A DNA stretch of 30,062 nt, taken from the NCBI GenBank assembly GCA_947629995.1, contig CANRFX010000004.1, positions 1 to 30,062 of the forward strand, written 5' to 3'. The stretch is from an uncultured Clostridia bacterium (GTDB lineage Bacteria > Bacillota > Clostridia > TANB77 > CAG-508). Positions within the stretch are counted from its first letter, which is position 1. The number at the start of each line of letters is the position of its first letter. Shown one piece after another: positions 25,465 to 30,062 of this stretch. Under the pieces are notes generated by a model. It had not been told where the DNA came from and made no database searches. It saw only the letters and a list, made by a program, of their open reading frames with translations. The translations under genes and the position numbers were made by a program.

Positions 25465-28400
25465 TTATCTTTCACCTCTCTCATCATTTTCTTTTTCTAT
25501 TTCTTGCATAACAGATTGTAACATCTGCTGCTGTTCTTCGCTTAATGATGATAAATCAACTTCAGAATCTTGTACTCCCATTTGTTTCAGTGCTTTCTTT
25601 ACTTGGTACATTATATGTGCTGTAGTTCTTTGTTTTTGTTCTTCAGTTAGGTCTGTTTTCAATGGTGAAGACAACAAGTCACCTATTTTAATTTTATCTT
25701 TATCCTTGCTATATATAAGAGCTATTCTTGCTGTAGCCATAACTTTTGTACTATTTGGATTAAGCCCATATTCTCTTGCAATACTATTGATTATTCTCTG
25801 TGATCTTGGAAGATTCTCTTCATCAATTCTTTCACTTAAATATGCTAAATTATCCCTTCCCGTTGCTTGTTCCATTCTTTTCATTGTAAGTAATACTGTA
25901 CTAGACATATTTGTTCCATCAAATACAGGTACATCATCTTGATGAACATATAAATTTTCATGTTCTGATTTTACAGTATCTTTTCTTTCCGCAATTGTAT
26001 ATTGTGTACTTGCATCTGTGTATGGATGTGGTAATCTATCTGTTCCCTTTACTCCAACTTTATCGGTTTCTTGATGTATTGTTTTGTCAGTTTTTATTGC
26101 ATCTGCAATATCATTATAACCTAGTCCAATTGTTACTTTTCCTAATAATAATGCATCATATTGTTCTTGAGTAATAGTTTTATTTTCTAACAACTCTTTA
26201 TATACTCTTTTATCTTCTTGCATTAAGTCTTGAGCTGCTTTTTTATAAACCTCCAATACATCAGTAGTTAAACCTTTTCTTCCAACATCTGGATGTTCTT
26301 TTTCATATAATTCAAATATTCTATGAGGTATTTCTATATTATCAAAGCAACCTGTATATTGATTTCTCCAAAACCAACTTTGTGCAACTAATCTTCCTTC
26401 ATTATCCCTTACACAAAATACTCTACCATCTGGAGATACAACACTATGTTCCATACTTGTTTGCCCTGCTCCATGTATTTCTTGGCAACAATCTGTAAGT
26501 GTTCCAATTGTTAATGCTAGTGGATCATCACATCTAAGCATTTCATAAGTATAACCACTAGTTTTGCCTTGTATTCTTGGAATACTTGAAAAATCTCTTA
26601 CTTCTCCCTCATTGAATAAACTTTGTATTGCTTCAAAATCTTTTTGAGAGTATCCAGCTATTTTAGCTTGTTCTGCAACTCCCTCATTTCCAACCTCAAT
26701 ATCAGTATATGCAATACTTTTAATGTAATCTTGTGCTACATCAAGAGTTAATCTTCTACCAGCATTTGTTCTTACAATATCTTTAAATTGCCTTTGTATC
26801 GTTGCAATATCTTTTGTATATTCTGGATTTGATAATATTTCTTCTATATTGTCATTAAAGAATCTAACGAAGTCAGGATTATACTCCATAACAAAAGAAT
26901 CAAACATTTGGTGAGCTTTTTCAGGTGTTAAAATTCTTGGTATTTGAGCTTTCTCTAGGATTTCTCTTATTATTCTTACACTATTTTTATTCTTTTGCTT
27001 GTCCATACTAAAAACATATTTTCCGTCATCATTCAAAGTATATGCTTGTTTAAATAAGCTTTTCATCTCTTCATCTTTTTGTTTAGGATCAAAGTTACTT
27101 CCACTCCATCTAAATGGATCAAATTCGCCATTAAATAAATTTGTTACTCTTTCATATTCTTCTTGTGTTAATTCTTGAGGAACATCTGTAAATAATTTCA
27201 TTATTTTATTAAATCCATCATCATCGCCTTGAAATACTCCCATAGCGTAAGATGCTTTTAAGATTGCAGCTTTACCATCATCATTCAAATTATAGTTATC
27301 TATTCTCATTAGTTGAGACCATTTTTTACTATTACCAAGAAAGCTATCAATCTCACTCACCGGAAAATTTAACATAACAACATGATGTGGTACAAATTTT
27401 CCTCCTGTAGATTTATACCAATTTTCTAATACATCTTCCTTATAATTTTGTACCATTTTTTCAATTGTTTCTGGATTTCTTGTACCTATTTTCATAAGTG
27501 TGCTACTGTCAAATCTATTAAACAATTCATCATATCGTTTTGAAAAAGCTCTACTTAAATTTTTTCCTTGTAAAAATTCTCTCCACTCTGGATGTTCCTT
27601 TATTAGTTGAAAATTAATACCAACTACATCTTCACTTATATAAAAAAATGTTCTTATTCTATTTGCTTTATTGTCATAAAATACTTTCTTTAATTCTTCA
27701 GGAGCATTTTCATCTAAAAACATCTCTGGGTGTTTCTGCTTAAAAAATTCTGGTATAGATTCATCATAAGATGATTTTCTACTCAAAATATTTTCTTCAA
27801 TATTACCCTGTACTGCTTTTTCTCTTTCCTCTATGCTTTGCCCTTTTATAAAAATATCATCATTAACATCTTTTAAGTATTTTCCATATTCTTCTGCTAA
27901 ATCCATTATCTCTTGTTCAGTCAGATTTTCCCATATTGGATTTACATATTTTTGACCATTGCTAACAAGCATTGGTTGTCCATATCTTGCTCTTCTAAAA
28001 CCAACACCAATATCTTTAGTAAGTAATAAATCCTTTATTTGTGGGTTTTGTCTAATATCCTCAAAAGATAGTATTCCTGTATAGAACTTATTTCGTAATT
28101 CTTCATTCACTTCTTTAGGAAGAAATAACTCTGGATGTTTTTCTTGAAAACTTATTGGTAATCCTTCAAAGTATTCTATTCCTTTTTCTTTAATTCCTTT
28201 ATATATTGAATTTTCTATTGTTTCTCTTAAATTTTCAACTGTAATTTCGTCCGTGCTTGATATACTAATATTATCTAAACATTTTCCATAATCTACACAT
28301 ATTTTTAGAAATTCCTCTTGTCCTAATTTTTCAGAAAGATATTGAGCCATATTTACAATATTAGGTATTCCTTGAATAGAGTTTTTATCTTTATCTTTCA

Positions 28401-28935
28401 TTATCATACTTAATCCAGTAGTCATTTTTTTTGAAAATGCTCTACTCAAATCTTTTCCTTGTAATAATTGAATAAGTTTTGGATTTTGCCTTACTGTTTC
28501 TGCTGTCATACTTCTAGTATAAAATTCTTGTTTTACTTCTTTTGGCAAATCCCCATCTATAAATATTTCGGGGTGCTCTTCTCTAAATTTTCCTTGTATA
28601 AAATCGTAATCTGGATAATCTCTACTTTGTAGAGGTGCTCTTTCATCTCTCGCATGAAGTAATATTTCATACATTCTATCTTTAAATTCATCATATGTTA
28701 ATTCTTTATTTTCATCCAATTTTGGAGCGCTTCTCTCTGCATGAGCAAATAATGTAAGATATATATCATTAGACCACATTGGATGAGAAAACATACCTCC
28801 AGTTTCTTCATCTAAAGCAATTATATTATCTATCCCATATCTTTCTACAAATTTTTTCTTGGCATCACTATATTTCCCCATATTAATTAAATCTATAAGT
28901 CTTTTTTCTAACATTTCTTTTTTTAACTTCTCCAT
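25465..28935 (-). CDS. 1156-residue repeat protein with PcfJ-like domain
   Basis: A large soluble protein, no signal peptide. The N-terminal half has three diverged copies of a module with HPE-(I/L/M)-F, a FYxxx segment, QNP or EHP, and LLQGKDLSRAFSK (around residues 115-165, 265-320 and 400-480). Around residues 795-870 lies a block resembling PcfJ-like proteins of mobile elements: LTDCCQEIHGAG, a short SVVSPDGRVFCVRD hairpin and AQSWFWRNQYTGCFDNIEI. The C-terminal third is polar and ends in a Gln/Glu-rich helix. Function unknown; similar large proteins are recalled from gut Clostridia. The ATG at 28935 follows AAGGAAC. It has no in-frame CGG in 1156 codons. Confidence 0.8.
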   Translation of the reverse strand: MEKLKKEMLEKRLIDLINMGKYSDAKKKFVERYGIDNIIALDEETGGMFSHPMWSNDIYLTLFAHAERSAPKLDENKELTYDEFKDRMYEILLHARDERAPLQSRDYPDYDFIQGKFREEHPEIFIDGDLPKEVKQEFYTRSMTAETVRQNPKLIQLLQGKDLSRAFSKKMTTGLSMIMKDKDKNSIQGIPNIVNMAQYLSEKLGQEEFLKICVDYGKCLDNISISSTDEITVENLRETIENSIYKGIKEKGIEYFEGLPISFQEKHPELFLPKEVNEELRNKFYTGILSFEDIRQNPQIKDLLLTKDIGVGFRRARYGQPMLVSNGQKYVNPIWENLTEQEIMDLAEEYGKYLKDVNDDIFIKGQSIEEREKAVQGNIEENILSRKSSYDESIPEFFKQKHPEMFLDENAPEELKKVFYDNKANRIRTFFYISEDVVGINFQLIKEHPEWREFLQGKNLSRAFSKRYDELFNRFDSSTLMKIGTRNPETIEKMVQNYKEDVLENWYKSTGGKFVPHHVVMLNFPVSEIDSFLGNSKKWSQLMRIDNYNLNDDGKAAILKASYAMGVFQGDDDGFNKIMKLFTDVPQELTQEEYERVTNLFNGEFDPFRWSGSNFDPKQKDEEMKSLFKQAYTLNDDGKYVFSMDKQKNKNSVRIIREILEKAQIPRILTPEKAHQMFDSFVMEYNPDFVRFFNDNIEEILSNPEYTKDIATIQRQFKDIVRTNAGRRLTLDVAQDYIKSIAYTDIEVGNEGVAEQAKIAGYSQKDFEAIQSLFNEGEVRDFSSIPRIQGKTSGYTYEMLRCDDPLALTIGTLTDCCQEIHGAGQTSMEHSVVSPDGRVFCVRDNEGRLVAQSWFWRNQYTGCFDNIEIPHRIFELYEKEHPDVGRKGLTTDVLEVYKKAAQDLMQEDKRVYKELLENKTITQEQYDALLLGKVTIGLGYNDIADAIKTDKTIHQETDKVGVKGTDRLPHPYTDASTQYTIAERKDTVKSEHENLYVHQDDVPVFDGTNMSSTVLLTMKRMEQATGRDNLAYLSERIDEENLPRSQRIINSIAREYGLNPNSTKVMATARIALIYSKDKDKIKIGDLLSSPLKTDLTEEQKQRTTAHIMYQVKKALKQMGVQDSEVDLSSLSEEQQQMLQSVMQEIEKENDERGER

Positions 28936-28949
28936 AAAAAGTTCCTTTT

Positions 28950-29291
28950 TTATCTATTTCTTTTTGCTTCTTCTAAATTTCCCTCTTTTATTGCAATAGT
29001 CATCATTTGTGATTGAATTGCTCCATTATCTCTAAATTCTTCTCTATTTCCTATTCTTTTCGCTTCTTCTAGTTTTCTCTTAGAACTTAGTATTGTTATT
29101 CTCTGTGATTGAATAACTGCACTATTGGGATATTTTCCTATTAATTGAAGTGCTTTATTAAATCGTTTTAATTTTATTAATCTTTTTATTTTTTTACTTG
29201 TTTCTTTTTCTTCTAAAAGTTCTTTTGACTCGTTTTCTTTATCCCACTTTTTTTTTCCAATTATAAATTGTTGAAATAGGAATTTATTACA
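28950..29291 (-). pseudogene. Start-less repeat-protein fragment
   Basis: About 113 open codons ending in TAA at 28950, just 15 bases before the large repeat protein. The product is Lys/Glu-rich with two helical repeats: ALQLIGKYPNSAVIQSQ then KRIGNREEFRDNGAIQSQ, and ends in IKEGNLEEAKRNR. No ATG, GTG or TTG with a ribosome binding site begins the frame; it runs into the upstream membrane protein gene. I recall similar QSQ repeats in clostridial proteins related to the neighbour. It may be the decayed front of that gene or a fragment of a lost copy. Confidence 0.55.
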
Positions 29292-29907
29292 CTTCTGCTT
29301 TTTGTCTTTTGCAAAAGCCTAGGTTAATTCCAAAACCAATAACTGCTGCAATACTTGCTGTAATAATTTGATTCATTCCCATTGAAAGATTTAATGCTGT
29401 AAATATTTTTCCTGTTCCTGGAATAACTGTTACTAAAGTAAATAATCTAAAACATAAGTAAATAATAGCTACTTTTAGTAAAATAGCTGCAATTGAAGTT
29501 AAAATATAATTTACTTTCTTTTGCACTGATAATTTACGATATAAATATACTAATGCAAAATTTCCTAACCATATAGCAGGTATCATGTAAACTGTATAAA
29601 TACTTGCTGATTTAAAAATTAAGCCACTACCAATTGCAGATATACTTGGCAAAGTGATCAATCCTGCTATTTGCTTCCAACCTTTAACATTTATTCCAGC
29701 TACAATTAATACTGTGTTTACAATAGTTCCTACAACATATTGCGAATTTGTAGCAATCCAACTTGCTTTTCCAAAAATTACACCAATTAGCTGTGGTATA
29801 ATCATTGGCACTAAAAATATAAATATGCTAAGAATTCCCCATTGAACTATTTCACCTTTTTTTGTTAGTGGATACACCACTTGATTAAAACAATTTTCTT
29901 TCTCCAT
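29287..29907 (-). CDS. Multi-pass membrane protein of unknown function
   Basis: 206 residues with about six hydrophobic helices (IFLVPMIIPQLIGVIF, VVGTIVNTVLIVAGI, IPAIWLGNFALVYLY, IAAILLKVAIIYLCF and others). The N-terminus YPLTKKGEIVQW and the loop NVKGWKQIAGLITLPS look conserved, and the topology would fit a small substrate-binding membrane component, but I cannot name a family. The ATG at 29907 follows GGAGG by about seven bases; an upstream in-frame start at 29958 would place the promoter inside the gene. Own promoter at 29930-29958. Confidence 0.75.
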   Translation of the reverse strand: MEKENCFNQVVYPLTKKGEIVQWGILSIFIFLVPMIIPQLIGVIFGKASWIATNSQYVVGTIVNTVLIVAGINVKGWKQIAGLITLPSISAIGSGLIFKSASIYTVYMIPAIWLGNFALVYLYRKLSVQKKVNYILTSIAAILLKVAIIYLCFRLFTLVTVIPGTGKIFTALNLSMGMNQIITASIAAVIGFGINLGFCKRQKAEV

Positions 29908-29929
29908 TTTAATATCGCCTCCAAATAAA

Positions 29930-29958
29930 ATTATAATATTATTTTTAGTGTTTTTCAA
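29930..29958 (-). promoter_or_regulatory. Sigma-A-type promoter for the membrane protein gene
   Basis: On the minus strand TTGAAA (29958-29953) and TATAAT (29935-29930) with a 17-base spacer, 23 bases before the ATG at 29907. Confidence 0.8.
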
Positions 29959-30062
29959 TCATTTTGAAAAATTATTTAATTAATTTGCAAATTTTTATTT
30001 GAATTTCCGTTTTTTATAAAAAACCTGATATAAGTGTGGTGATATAATATTAATATGTTTTC

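Noticed and set aside
30041..30050. Plus-strand promoter at the right edge (GATATAAT)
   Set aside because: A -10-like element is visible but I see no acceptable -35 at 16-18 bases, and the downstream gene is outside the window.

Overview
This is a very AT-rich window that looks like the chromosome of an anaerobic, probably spore-forming, uncultured member of the Clostridia. The reasons are a trimeric NAD-linked [FeFe] hydrogenase operon, a YtvI-type sporulation membrane protein, strong AGGAGG ribosome binding sites, sigma-A promoters with 17-base spacers, and a clostridial pairing of an MGDG-synthase-like gene with a PlsC-like acyltransferase. Nearly all genes lie on the minus strand. I see no tRNA, rRNA, CRISPR array, IS element or prophage.

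The main observation concerns decoding. Between positions 1 and 16613, nine otherwise intact housekeeping genes (ytvI-like, murD, hydA, hydB, hydC, pyrD, pyrF, pyrC, uvrB) are each interrupted by one to four +1 frame changes, 16 in all. Every interruption has the same form: a sense codon, then CGG in frame, and the homologous protein resumes one base later, so that NNN-CGG-N is read as NNN-(C)-GGN with glycine at that position. I checked every CGG on the coding strand of every gene. All 16 in-frame CGG codons sit at such a junction, none is read as arginine, and CGG in the other two phases (for example GAC-GGA) is ordinary. This suggests that CGG is unassigned as a triplet here and works as a +1 frameshift site or four-base glycine codon. 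I know of no bacterial precedent at this density.

Layout. 1-3558: ytvI-like gene (runs off the left edge), Cys-rich CBS-domain protein, Pro-rich unknown protein with a hairpin over its ribosome binding site, murD, and a 35-residue Asn-rich microprotein on the plus strand. 3649-7825: hydC-hydB-hydA, a hydrogenase expected to couple NADH and ferredoxin to H2. 8007-8471: small membrane protein on the plus strand. 8504-13061: pyrimidine operon pyrC-pyrF-pyrK-(zinc phospholipase-like gene)-pyrD, with a divergent orotate-phosphoribosyltransferase-like gene at 13193-14050. 14080-16613: cysE-like gene and uvrB.

16756-24281 is a membrane and signalling operon transcribed from high to low coordinates: a giant MMPL/RND-type protein with a repeat-filled extracytoplasmic domain, an OmpR-type response regulator, a histidine kinase, a decayed MGDG-synthase-like gene, a PlsC-like gene with an in-frame TGA, and a DUF308-like membrane protein. 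Upstream of it lies an 11-bp-spaced direct repeat that looks like a site for its own regulator. 24435-29907 is accessory: a divergent aldehyde-dehydrogenase-like probable pseudoenzyme, a 1156-residue repeat protein with a PcfJ-like domain, a start-less repeat-protein fragment and a multi-pass membrane protein. The right-hand 13 kb has no in-frame CGG at all, in sharp contrast with the left half.
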